Positions 1 to 5,609 of a stretch of 5,609 nucleotides of DNA are shown here, one piece after another. The DNA is taken from the NCBI GenBank assembly GCA_964558485.1, contig CAZLED010000131.1, forward strand, positions 1-5,609, written 5' to 3'. This DNA is from UMGS1696 sp964558485. Its GTDB lineage: Bacteria > Bacillota > Clostridia > Oscillospirales > CAG-272. The notes beneath the pieces are model-generated. The model saw only the letters and a list, made by a program, of their open reading frames with translations, was not told where the DNA came from and searched no databases. A program made the translations under genes and the position numbers. Position 1 is the stretch's first letter; every line of letters starts with the position of its first letter.

Positions 1-1
1 C

Positions 2-286
2 CTGTTCCTGCGGCATATCACACCGTTCTATGTGCTGTGCTGCGTGAACCAGGTGTACTCCGGTGCTCTCCGTGGAGCAGGCAACTCCAAGGTGCCCATG
101 GTCATCATGCTGGCGTCCTTCGTGTGCTTCCGGCAGATCTACTTGTTTGTAATGGCAAACTTCATCTCCAACACCATTCTGCCCATCGCCATGGGGTACC
201 CGGCCGGCTGGTTGGTATGCTCCGCACTGACGCTGCTGTACTACCACAAGGTGCCGCTGGACAAGGTGAAGCTGATCCAGAAATAA
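2..286 (+). CDS. MATE-family efflux transporter, C-terminal fragment (5' end outside window)
   Basis: This is the last 94 residues of a membrane protein whose start lies left of the window; the frame is open from base 2 to a TAA at 284-286. The segment SGALRGAGNSKVPM (fragment residues 20-33) matches the conserved GALRGAGD/N-(T/K)xPM loop of MATE (NorM/DinF-like) multidrug and toxin extrusion transporters. Hydrophobic stretches at about residues 7-18, 32-53 and 57-81 fit the last membrane helices, followed by a short basic tail (HKVPLDKVKLIQK) typical of a cytoplasmic C-terminus. MATE proteins export cationic drugs or metabolites using Na+ or H+ gradients; the substrate cannot be told from this part. 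It converges on the next gene and is followed 7 bases later by a terminator hairpin. Family assignment is fairly secure; subfamily is not. Confidence 0.85.
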   Translation: MFLRHITPFYVLCCVNQVYSGALRGAGNSKVPMVIMLASFVCFRQIYLFVMANFISNTILPIAMGYPAGWLVCSALTLLYYHKVPLDKVKLIQK

Positions 287-293
287 AGCAAAC

Positions 294-332
294 AAAAAAT
301 CCTCCGCATAGTTAATGTGCAGAGGATTTTTT
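294..332. terminator. Bidirectional intrinsic terminator between convergent genes
   Basis: The arm AAAAAATCCTC (294-304) pairs perfectly with GAGGATTTTTT (322-332). Inside it, CGCAT (305-309) can pair with ATGTG (315-319) with one G-U wobble. The outer part is an A-run on one side and a T-run on the other, so the RNA from either strand ends in a U-run. It lies just after the MATE stop codon and 57 bases past the stop of the minus-strand glutaminase-like gene, so it can serve both. No other terminator is visible between them. Confidence 0.85.
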
Positions 333-388
333 GTGTTGTCAACGCCAGATGCAAATGACAGGCATAGTCGCTTGGTCAGCGGATATTC

Positions 389-2359
389 TTATTTGGTCTT
401 CATCTTGCCGCTTGCTTCCAGCAGCTTCATGAAGTGACCGCCCACAACGGAACGGTGCTGGAATCCACGCTGGAGAGACGTGGTGGTGAAATACCAGTCG
501 GTGGCAGGAACACGGCTCTCGGAGTGGTGGTAGCTCTTCCACAGCGGTGTGACAAAGTCGATGAAATCGTCCTTTTCCTGGGCCAGGGTGGCAGTCCAGA
601 TCAGCCAGTCGCTCTTGGTGTAGTCGGAGCGGTTGTCCAGAGGCATACCATAGGGATTCACGTGCTTGCGGTAGGAAGCGAATTCAAACTGCATCACCAT
701 GGGATCGAACAGACCGGTGCCCCACAGCTTGTCCCAAACGGCATTGTACTTCATGGACCAGGTGCCGGGACGGTCGTAGGCCAGACGGAAGCTGCCGTCG
801 CCATTGGACGCTCTTGTCACAAAGGAATCGGCCATCTTCTTGGCTTCGGTCATGAGACCATCGGCATCCTCGGTTCTGCCCATCATCCGGTAGATCAGTG
901 CCAGGCCTGCGATACCCATGATGGCCTTCAGAGACAGGTTGCAGTTGTGTGCCAGGTGACCGGCAAAGTCGTCGGTGCAGAGCTGGTTTTCCGGATCGTA
1001 GCCGTTGGCGATCAGGTACTTTACCCATGCTTCCAGCAGATCCATATTTTCTTCGGCAAAGGCAGTCTCCTTGTCAGCCAGAGAAACAGCCGCAGCCATT
1101 ACCAGCAGGTTACCGCATTCTTCCACGGGCATCTGGGATTCCAGTCTGTCGCCGTAGAACTGGCCGTTCAGCAGCGGATACCGACCGGCATCGTGGGGTG
1201 CAAAGTCGAACTTCCACATATCGGTGCGAGAGTACTTGTACACCGGCCGCATCATGCCCCGTACCAGCTCCGGATTGTACAGCAGGAACAGAGGCGTGGA
1301 AGGATAGCTTACGTCAACCGTAGCGGCACAGCCGTTGGAGAAGCATTCCTTGGACACAAACAGGATCTTGCCTTCGGTATCCAGTACCAGCTTGTGGGCA
1401 GCAATGGCCTGCCGATAGCTGAGCTCACAGATCTCGGCATACTTTTCGCCGCCGGCCCGTACAGCATCGTGGAACAGCTTTTCAGCAAAGGCACGGCAAC
1501 GGTCCACCAGAGCCGCATAGTCGGTGTAGGCTGCATCGATGGCTTCGGTGATGGTCATGCCATCCTTGTTCCAGTAGGAGTTGAGCTGCTCACCAAAGTA
1601 TTCGATAGACTTGATGTCGTCGTAAGCGAAGGTCACCAGAGTCTTGTTGTCGTGGCAGGTGTGCATGGGCATGGTCATAGACACAAAGGTGGTTTCTTCC
1701 TTGTAGTCTTCCGGAGCCTCGGACCACTTGTTCCAGCCGATCTTGTGGGGACAATAGGGAACGTTGATGGTCTCCACAGCAGCGGTACCATGGCAGGCGG
1801 TCAGGTAGAAGTAACCCCAGTCGATACGCACGTCGTCACCGGAGCAGTTCAGCACGTTCTGCACGCTGTTGCCCATCTTTACGGTAGGCTTGCCGTTTAC
1901 GTCGAAGATCTCGGTGACCACGGGAGACTGGCAGCGGGTGTTCAGGCAGACCTCTTCGCTGACAGCCAGCTTGACCGTCACATCGTGGCAGCAACCGTCG
2001 GCAGAGGCAGTCTCGATCAGCAGGTAGCTGACAGGACGGGTCATCACAGCCAGGTCATCCATGAGCAGGGGCGTGGTGAAGGTCAGCTTCAGCTGTACAC
2101 CGGCACCCACGAAGGTGTAATAGGTGGAAAGGGCATCGTAATCGAAAGCGACCTGTTCCAGCACAGGGGTGTCATCATTGGCATGGAGCTTGCCCATGAA
2201 CCGATAGGCCTGTCCGTCGATGGTGGCGGTGCCTACGATGGTGTTGGGTTTGCCGGTCCAGTGGCAGGTCACTTTGTCGGTGAGCTTGTCTGCCGGAGAC
2301 CAGATGGAAAAATAGGGATCCACGGTGATCAGCGGCGTAGAAGGGGGTCTGAGACGCAT
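389..2359 (-). CDS. Glutaminase A-like protein (DUF4964/DUF4965/DUF1793 family), 656 aa
   Basis: The protein resembles the glutaminase A (GtaA) family, first described as secreted fungal enzymes that release ammonia from glutamine; bacterial members are mostly uncharacterised, so the substrate is unknown. Recognisable parts in order: an N-terminal RPPSTPLITVDPYFSIWS block (residues 4-21, DUF4964-like) and HWTGKP (33-38); a beta-rich region to about 250; then the DUF4965-like helical region with SNGCAATVDVSYPS (341-354), PHDAGRYPL (388-396), MPVEECGN (410-417) and DDFAGHLAHN (463-472); and near the C-terminus KYNAVWDKL (537-545) and PYGMPLDNRSDYTKSDW (569-585), the DUF1793 signature. The frame is open 30 codons further upstream, but I chose the ATG at 2359 because GGAGG (2368-2372) lies 8 bases before it, the conserved family sequence starts there, and the promoter lies inside the longer reading. 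There is no signal peptide, and the 16 cysteines also suggest a cytoplasmic protein. It is a single-gene unit ending at the shared terminator. Family is well supported; activity is not. Confidence 0.9.
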   Translation of the reverse strand: MRLRPPSTPLITVDPYFSIWSPADKLTDKVTCHWTGKPNTIVGTATIDGQAYRFMGKLHANDDTPVLEQVAFDYDALSTYYTFVGAGVQLKLTFTTPLLMDDLAVMTRPVSYLLIETASADGCCHDVTVKLAVSEEVCLNTRCQSPVVTEIFDVNGKPTVKMGNSVQNVLNCSGDDVRIDWGYFYLTACHGTAAVETINVPYCPHKIGWNKWSEAPEDYKEETTFVSMTMPMHTCHDNKTLVTFAYDDIKSIEYFGEQLNSYWNKDGMTITEAIDAAYTDYAALVDRCRAFAEKLFHDAVRAGGEKYAEICELSYRQAIAAHKLVLDTEGKILFVSKECFSNGCAATVDVSYPSTPLFLLYNPELVRGMMRPVYKYSRTDMWKFDFAPHDAGRYPLLNGQFYGDRLESQMPVEECGNLLVMAAAVSLADKETAFAEENMDLLEAWVKYLIANGYDPENQLCTDDFAGHLAHNCNLSLKAIMGIAGLALIYRMMGRTEDADGLMTEAKKMADSFVTRASNGDGSFRLAYDRPGTWSMKYNAVWDKLWGTGLFDPMVMQFEFASYRKHVNPYGMPLDNRSDYTKSDWLIWTATLAQEKDDFIDFVTPLWKSYHHSESRVPATDWYFTTTSLQRGFQHRSVVGGHFMKLLEASGKMKTK

Positions 2360-2367
2360 GAGGAATA

Positions 2368-2372
2368 CCTCC
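2368..2372 (-). promoter_or_regulatory. Ribosome binding site that fixes the start of the glutaminase-like gene
   Basis: On the minus strand GGAGG sits 8 bases before the ATG at 2359-2357. The in-frame ATG further upstream (2449) has no such site and lies upstream of the -35 element, so the shorter 656-residue product is preferred. Confidence 0.8.
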
Positions 2373-2396
2373 GAAATTTGTATTTTGTTCAGGCAC

Positions 2397-2425
2397 ATTA
2401 TACCATGGTTGCGGTTAGAAGTCAA
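2397..2425 (-). promoter_or_regulatory. Near-consensus sigma-A promoter for the glutaminase-like gene
   Basis: On the minus strand a -35 box TTGACT (2425-2420) and a -10 box TATAAT (2402-2397) are separated by exactly 17 bases. This differs from the housekeeping consensus at one position only. The predicted start of transcription is near 2390, giving a leader of about 31 bases with the ribosome binding site in it. The spacer next to the -10 box contains the 8-base palindrome ACCATGGT (2402-2409), which might be a protein site or chance. I see no catabolite-response (cre) sequence. Confidence 0.85.
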
Positions 2426-2485
2426 GGGGAAAATGAAAAATGTACCCATCCACGGTGTCTCAGGTAGAAGTTTCGGGAAAATGTG

Positions 2486-2521
2486 CGGAGAAGAAAGAGG
2501 GGTGTCCTGCTTCCTTCTCCG
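2486..2521 (-). terminator. Long hairpin downstream of dpaB, probable terminator
   Basis: On the minus strand, bases 2521-2510 pair with 2497-2486 over 12 positions (one G-U pair, CGGAGAAG/CTTCTCCG at the base). After a one-base bulge at 2509 a further AGG/CCT pairing closes a five-base loop (2501-2505). It begins 15 bases past the dpaB stop codon. The downstream T-run is short (ATTTTCCC, about 2480-2473), so it may terminate imperfectly or instead protect the 3' end of the mRNA. It separates dpaAB from the promoter of the next gene. Confidence 0.6.
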
Positions 2522-2536
2522 TACAAGGGACAGGCG

Positions 2537-3073
2537 CTATTCCTGCAGCAGCTTCTCGATCTCACCTGGGATGGACGAAAAATCCGCCACCAACGAGTGT
2601 GGCTTCTTCACCGGATCGTCCATGGCCAGCGGCACAAAATGCACGTGCTTCCGACTGCGCATCGTGGCGATATTCCCCAGATTGGCAGACAGGGCATCGT
2701 TGGTAGCCAGCGCCAGCAGCAGCGGTCTGTCGGAACGCAGCTGTGCCTTGGCTGCCATGGTCACCGCCGTATCTGTGATCCCATGGGCCAGCTTTGCCAG
2801 CGTGTTTCCCGTACAGGGTGCGATCACCAACAGATCCAGCGCTTCCGCCGGCCCCAGCGGTTCAGCATCGGCGATGGTGCAAATGGGTGCACGACCACAC
2901 AGCGTGGTGAGGATCTGCACAAGGTCTGCCGCTTTCCCGAACCGGGTATCTGTGTGCGCCGCATTTTCGCTGAGAATGGGCACCACCGTGTAGGTCTCCA
3001 CCAGGCTTTCCAGCACCGCTATGCTTTTGGCATGGGTACAAAAGGAACCGCACAGGGCATAACCGATCTTCAT
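2537..3073 (-). CDS. dpaB: Dipicolinate synthase subunit B (178 aa)
   Basis: DpaB (SpoVFB) is a flavoprotein-fold subunit that, with DpaA, oxidises dihydrodipicolinate from the lysine pathway to dipicolinic acid in the mother cell; Ca-dipicolinate then fills the spore core and gives heat resistance. The N-terminal GYALCGSFCTHAKS (residues 4-17) matches the family's G(F/Y)xLxGS(F/H)CT block, and the conserved TDTRFGKA, AEPLGPAEALDLLVIAPCTGNTLAKLA-type region (about 69-95), ITDTAVTMAAKA and PLLLALATNDALS are all present. HFVPLAMDDPVKKPHSLVADF near the C-terminus is the diagnostic end motif. The ATG at 3073 is preferred over one 16 codons upstream: GGAGGG (3081-3086) stands 7 bases before it and family homology starts there. 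At 178 residues it is slightly short of the usual roughly 195-200. Its start overlaps the dpaA stop codon (ATGA), so translation is probably coupled. Stop is TAG. Confidence 0.95.
   Translation of the reverse strand: MKIGYALCGSFCTHAKSIAVLESLVETYTVVPILSENAAHTDTRFGKAADLVQILTTLCGRAPICTIADAEPLGPAEALDLLVIAPCTGNTLAKLAHGITDTAVTMAAKAQLRSDRPLLLALATNDALSANLGNIATMRSRKHVHFVPLAMDDPVKKPHSLVADFSSIPGEIEKLLQE
3070..3073 (-). other. Four-base ATGA overlap of dpaA stop and dpaB start
   Basis: On the minus strand ATGA contains the dpaB start ATG (3073-3071) and the dpaA stop TGA (3072-3070). Together with the internal ribosome binding site GGAGGG inside the dpaA 3' end, this arrangement is typical of translational coupling between subunits needed in equal amount. 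Confidence 0.9.
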
Positions 3074-3984
3074 AGTGTATCCCTCCGTTCCTGCAGTGGA
3101 GAACTGTCCGCAGTCTGCCAATGTCCGATGGCCTCTAAGATCCCGTCACAAAGGATCCGACCGGCGGTGTGGGGTGCGATCTTTCCCGGCAGTCCCGGCG
3201 CACGGATCAGGCGTATGTGACCGGGCAGCTCCATTGTCGGCGGCAGTCCATGGGTCAGCTCCACGAAGATGCATCCATCCTCCAGGCCGGCCAGGCAGGC
3301 GTCTGTGAATACCGGTGCCGGAATGGTGTTGAACAGGATCTGACAGGGCAAAGGTGCGTGCAGAAAGGGTGACAGCAGTACCGTGTCGCACCCGTCACAG
3401 GCGGCTTCGGCCAGGGCTTCCGGTCGTCGGGCTGCTACGATCACGTGGGCACCCAACAGATGCAGACGCGTCGCCAACGCCTTGGCACAGCGTCCGTAGC
3501 CTGTGATCACAGCGGTGGTCTCCGGCAGGATCATGGGCAGCTCCCGGATGGCAATGGCTATGGCACCTTCGGCAGTGGGCACCGCATTGAGGGTCTGAAC
3601 CACGCCATTTTCATAATAATCCAAAAAGTGAACGGCATTCTCCTGGGCCAGCCGACGGGCCATTGGTGGGATCAGGCCACCCAGCAGCAGACTGCCCGGA
3701 CGCAAAAAACGGCACAGCGCATCCAGGGGTACGGTCTGGTTGGCGTGGGGATCGGCAATCAGATTCTCGCCGTCCCGTGTCACCGGAATGGGCAGGATCC
3801 CCACTTGTGCCCCGGACATGGCCTCCTGCCAGGTTTTGGCACCGTGGGCATAGGCAGGCAGCTGTACATCCGTGGTGCCCCAAACGGAAAGACCAGCCTC
3901 CGGAAACCTGCGATGGAGCCCAGCCAGAATGGTTTCTGTCCGTTTGTCACCACCCAATATCGAGATCTTATCTATGGTACGCAT
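3070..3984 (-). CDS. dpaA: Dipicolinate synthase subunit A (304 aa)
   Basis: DpaA (SpoVFA) is the NAD(P)-binding Rossmann subunit of dipicolinate synthase, acting with DpaB in the mother cell during late sporulation. The N-terminal domain (about 1-145) carries the family landmarks ISILGGDKR (7-15), PIP-VTRDG (65-72) and the linker LNAVPTAEGAIAIAI (132-146). The dinucleotide-binding loop is ITGYGRCAKALATRL (160-174) followed by an AARRPEALAEA strand-helix (184-194), and the C-terminal RAPGLPGKIAPHTAGRIL (261-278) is a strong family signature. The third glycine of the classical GxGxxG loop is alanine (GYGRCA). Length is normal for the family (about 290-300). The ATG at 3984 follows AAAGGGG at a spacing of 5 bases. 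The gene ends in TGA overlapping the dpaB ATG by four bases. A candidate sporulation promoter lies about 40 bases upstream. The presence of both subunits suggests this organism does not depend on the EtfA route reported for clostridia lacking dpaAB. Confidence 0.96.
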   Translation of the reverse strand: MRTIDKISILGGDKRTETILAGLHRRFPEAGLSVWGTTDVQLPAYAHGAKTWQEAMSGAQVGILPIPVTRDGENLIADPHANQTVPLDALCRFLRPGSLLLGGLIPPMARRLAQENAVHFLDYYENGVVQTLNAVPTAEGAIAIAIRELPMILPETTAVITGYGRCAKALATRLHLLGAHVIVAARRPEALAEAACDGCDTVLLSPFLHAPLPCQILFNTIPAPVFTDACLAGLEDGCIFVELTHGLPPTMELPGHIRLIRAPGLPGKIAPHTAGRILCDGILEAIGHWQTADSSPLQERRDTL

Positions 3985-4023
3985 ATGTTCCCCTTTCGTG
4001 TAGGGATTTGGTATCCTGCTATC

Positions 4024-4051
4024 ATTGTATGCGCCACCGATTCATACGTGC
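4024..4051 (-). promoter_or_regulatory. Candidate mother-cell (sigma E/K-type) promoter of dpaAB
   Basis: On the minus strand CATACAAT (4031-4024) matches the sigma-E -10 consensus CATACAnT at every fixed position and partly matches the sigma-K -10 (CATAnnnTA). A GCAC (4051-4048) sits 16 bases upstream, which fits the weak sigma-K -35 (an AC core) better than the sigma-E -35. Predicted transcription start is near 4017, giving a leader of about 33 bases. dpa operons are known sigma-K targets in Bacillus and C. difficile. A poor sigma-A reading (TACAAT with a 3-of-6 -35) is also possible. Confidence 0.5.
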
Positions 4052-4054
4052 AGC

Positions 4055-4085
4055 AAAAAACACCGTACATTCCTGCACAGTGTTT
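4055..4085 (-). terminator. Intrinsic terminator after the GNAT gene
   Basis: On the minus strand AAACACTGTGC (4085-4075) pairs with GTACGGTGTTT (4068-4058) over 11 positions with two G-U pairs and a six-base loop, and the RNA runs on into a total of six U (through 4055). It starts 10 bases past the GNAT stop codon. It ends the fucosidase-GNAT unit just before the candidate dpa promoter. Confidence 0.85.
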
Positions 4086-4095
4086 CCTGTTAAAT

Positions 4096-4677
4096 TCAGC
4101 AATCTTTGCCTTCGTAATAGTATTCCCGCTTGTCCCAGCCCATCTCGGAAAGGATCACATCCCAGCGTTCCTCCAATGGTACGGCATCCTCGGAGGTGTC
4201 TTCGAAGATCACCGGACAGAACCCGGCGGTCAGGTAGTTCTTGATGGCAGGACGGCGCCAGTCATCGGTGGTCAGCCACACACGGGATACTCCAGCCTTG
4301 GCAAGCCGGGCAAGTCCGTGGGCCAGCATGGCATGACCGATCTTCTTGCCCCGCACCTCCGGCAGCGAACCCACCATGTGGATCCAGCCGTCGCCGGTGT
4401 CCCGGATGTGGGCCGTCAGCGTTGCCACCGGTCGTCCCGTGGCCTTTTCGCAGACCAGAAACACATCCGTCTCCGGCACCAGAAGTGGCATATTCGTGAT
4501 ACAATTGGTGTAAGCGTCCCGATTCGCATCCTCGCCCAGGAGCTGGTTTTTGCAAATGTCCACCCAGGTGTCGATCTCGCCGGGCGTATTTTCGTCAATG
4601 TTGCGGATGAAATACTCCTCGTGCAGCGGATACGGCTTTACATCCCCCATCCGCTTCATCATTTTCAGCTGCTGCAT
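4096..4677 (-). CDS. GNAT-family N-acetyltransferase (193 aa)
   Basis: The protein has the single-domain GNAT fold, which moves an acetyl group from acetyl-CoA to an amine; the acceptor is unknown. Visible landmarks are DVFLVCEKATGRPVATLTAHI (71-91, strands 2-4), IHMVGSLPEVRGKKIGHAML (99-118) containing the pyrophosphate-binding loop R-G-K-K-I-G-H-A, and WLTTDDWRRPAIKNYLTAGF (134-153), the motif B helix with the common W-R-x-x-A-I-x-x-Y pattern. In the loop, the usual RGxGIG has lysine in place of the first glycine (RGKKIG). Residues 1-65 are an extra N-terminal part of unknown role. Two ATGs lie close together; the one at 4677 is chosen because GGAGG (4685-4689) is 7 bases before it but only 1 base before the ATG at 4683. 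The fucosidase stop is 39 bases upstream with no clear promoter between, so co-transcription is likely. It could act on a sugar-derived amine, but this is only a guess from position. Confidence 0.88.
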   Translation of the reverse strand: MQQLKMMKRMGDVKPYPLHEEYFIRNIDENTPGEIDTWVDICKNQLLGEDANRDAYTNCITNMPLLVPETDVFLVCEKATGRPVATLTAHIRDTGDGWIHMVGSLPEVRGKKIGHAMLAHGLARLAKAGVSRVWLTTDDWRRPAIKNYLTAGFCPVIFEDTSEDAVPLEERWDVILSEMGWDKREYYYEGKDC

Positions 4678-4683
4678 GGTCAT

Positions 4684-4690
4684 ACCTCCT
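4684..4690 (-). promoter_or_regulatory. Ribosome binding site deciding the GNAT start
   Basis: AGGAGGT on the minus strand is a full-strength site. It is followed by T-ATG-ACC-ATG, so the first ATG (4683) is almost inside the site and the second (4677) is at the best spacing of 7 bases. The second start is therefore preferred. Confidence 0.75.
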
Positions 4691-4716
4691 TTGTGTAAAC
4701 GAATGCTTACGAAACC

Positions 4717-5609
4717 TTATTGGTTGTAGAGCTCGGCGGCCTTCAGCAAATTCTCCTCACAGAAGGACGGGATCCGACCCAGACCATCCGGTCCCACGTT
4801 GAGCAGGTAGTTGATGCCCAGCTCGTTCAGGTGCTTGCGGTTGGCTGCGATCTGTTCCGGTGTGAGCCAGTTGTGGTCGTAATACCGGAAGCCCCAGGAA
4901 TGGTTCATGGTGCCAGCCGTTTCGTACAGTCCGTACGGCGAATATTTGAAGCCACCCAGACTGTTCATGTCTCCGTCGTTCTGGGCAGAAGATGCATCCG
5001 GCAGTGCTTTCGGGATCTCATTGTCGCCCAGAGAAACATAGTCGTAGGCACCGTTGCCGATCCGGGAATTGATCAGGCAGTTCGGCTGGTATTTTTTGAT
5101 CATGCCGTGCAGCTCCAGACTCTGCTCCTTGGTGATGACACCGGGCGTATCGAACCAGATCAGGCACAGATCCCCATAGTTCGTCAGGATCTCCTGCACC
5201 TGTGGCTTGATCTTTTCTTCGAAGCAAATGGAGAAATCCTTGCCTTCCTTGCCAGGGAAGTCCCAGCAGTTGTACCAACCGGTACCGGCACAACCGGTGG
5301 TGTGGTTATAGCCGCCGCCGTGGGGATGATGCCAGTCCAGCTCCTGGGAATAATACAGCCCCAGCTTGATGCCGTACTTGTAGCAAGCCTCTGCCAGCTC
5401 TGCAATGATGTCTCTGCCAAAGGGCGTGGCCTTCTTCATATTGAAGCTGTCCACGGCGGAATCGAACAGGGCAAAGCCTTCGTGATGCTTGGAAGTGATC
5501 ACAAAATACTGCATCCCGGCACGCTTGGCCAGGGAGATCCATTCGTCCGCATTAAAATAAATGGGATTGAAAATATGCGCCAGCTGCTCGTATTCGGCAT
5601 TGGGGATGG
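4717..5609 (-). CDS. GH29 alpha-L-fucosidase, C-terminal 296 aa (N-terminus outside window)
   Basis: GH29 enzymes remove alpha-linked L-fucose from glycans by a retaining mechanism, and in gut bacteria they act on mucin, milk or plant sugars. The frame is open from the window end (first full codon at 5607) to TAA at 4719-4717. Family landmarks in the fragment: IFNPIYFNADEWISLAKRAG (12-31), the substrate-binding KHHEGFALFDS (40-50), YYSQELDWHHP (about 85-95), LIWFDTPG (149-156) whose aspartate at fragment residue 153 (bases 5151-5149) is the likely nucleophile, ETAGTMNHSWGF (229-240) and LLNVGPDGLGRIP (268-280). The acid/base residue cannot be assigned by eye. The protein ends only 16 residues after that last motif, so the C-terminal beta-sandwich found in many GH29 enzymes is absent. 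Signal peptide and cell location cannot be judged. It heads, or belongs to, a unit with the GNAT gene downstream. Confidence 0.93.
   Translation of the reverse strand, partial: IPNAEYEQLAHIFNPIYFNADEWISLAKRAGMQYFVITSKHHEGFALFDSAVDSFNMKKATPFGRDIIAELAEACYKYGIKLGLYYSQELDWHHPHGGGYNHTTGCAGTGWYNCWDFPGKEGKDFSICFEEKIKPQVQEILTNYGDLCLIWFDTPGVITKEQSLELHGMIKKYQPNCLINSRIGNGAYDYVSLGDNEIPKALPDASSAQNDGDMNSLGGFKYSPYGLYETAGTMNHSWGFRYYDHNWLTPEQIAANRKHLNELGINYLLNVGPDGLGRIPSFCEENLLKAAELYNQ

Noticed and set aside
287..388. Possible small RNA or second terminator between the convergent genes.
   Set aside because: Beyond the hairpin at 294-332 I see only a short GTTG-CAAC match (near 334-343) and no promoter.
2360..2449. 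A 30-residue N-terminal extension of the glutaminase-like protein starting at 2449.
   Set aside because: It contains the -35, -10 and ribosome binding site of the gene, has no homology-like sequence and no signal-peptide pattern.
434..2467. A 677-codon open frame on the plus strand opposite almost the whole glutaminase-like gene.
   Set aside because: It starts with GTG without a ribosome binding site, shows no recognisable motifs, and its composition (many H, G, V, Q) is what codon bias of the true minus-strand gene would give.
2325..3220. Plus-strand open frames of 222 and 245 codons over dpaB and the intergenic region.
   Set aside because: They lie opposite a well-supported dpaB and its terminator, with no ribosome binding site or recognisable domain.
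3445..4698. A 417-codon plus-strand open frame across dpaA and the GNAT gene.
   Set aside because: It crosses two clear minus-strand genes, a terminator and a promoter, and has no family features.
4697..4712. Small hairpin GTAAGC-ATTC-GTTTAC between fucosidase and GNAT genes.
   Set aside because: Only six pairs with one G-U and no U-run after it; too weak to call a terminator or regulatory element.

Overview
The window looks like chromosomal DNA from a spore-forming member of the Clostridia, most plausibly a GC-rich gut lineage such as Oscillospiraceae/Ruminococcaceae. Three things suggest this: adjacent genes for both subunits of dipicolinate synthase (a spore-specific enzyme), strong AGGAGG-type ribosome binding sites before most genes, and a GC-rich, C/G-ending codon style. 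The alpha-L-fucosidase fits a mucosal or glycan-rich habitat. The taxon is an inference.

Layout from left to right. (1) Positions 2-286, plus strand: the last 94 residues of a MATE-family transporter. (2) Positions 294-332: a hairpin with an A-run on one side and a T-run on the other, which can stop transcription from both sides. (3) Positions 389-2359, minus strand: a 656-residue protein of the glutaminase A-like (DUF4964/DUF4965/DUF1793) family, driven by its own near-consensus sigma-A promoter at 2397-2425. (4) Positions 2537-3984, minus strand: dpaA and dpaB, overlapping by four bases (ATGA), with a possible mother-cell sigma E/K promoter upstream and a long hairpin downstream. (5) Positions 4096-4677, minus strand: a GNAT N-acetyltransferase followed by a good terminator. 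(6) Positions 4717 to the window end, minus strand: the C-terminal part of a GH29 alpha-L-fucosidase, 39 bases upstream of the GNAT gene and probably co-transcribed with it.

The minus-strand block therefore reads as three transcription units in a row: fucosidase-GNAT, dpaA-dpaB, and the glutaminase-like gene, separated by hairpins and promoters. dpaA and dpaB act together to make dipicolinic acid in the mother cell. The other genes have no obvious functional link to sporulation. The longest stretch without a gene is 177 bases (2360-2536) and holds a terminator-like hairpin and a promoter. I see no mobile element, CRISPR array, tRNA, rRNA or known riboswitch, and no convincing undescribed system. 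The points most worth checking are the apparently cytoplasmic glutaminase-like protein, the dpa promoter, and the short C-terminus of the fucosidase.
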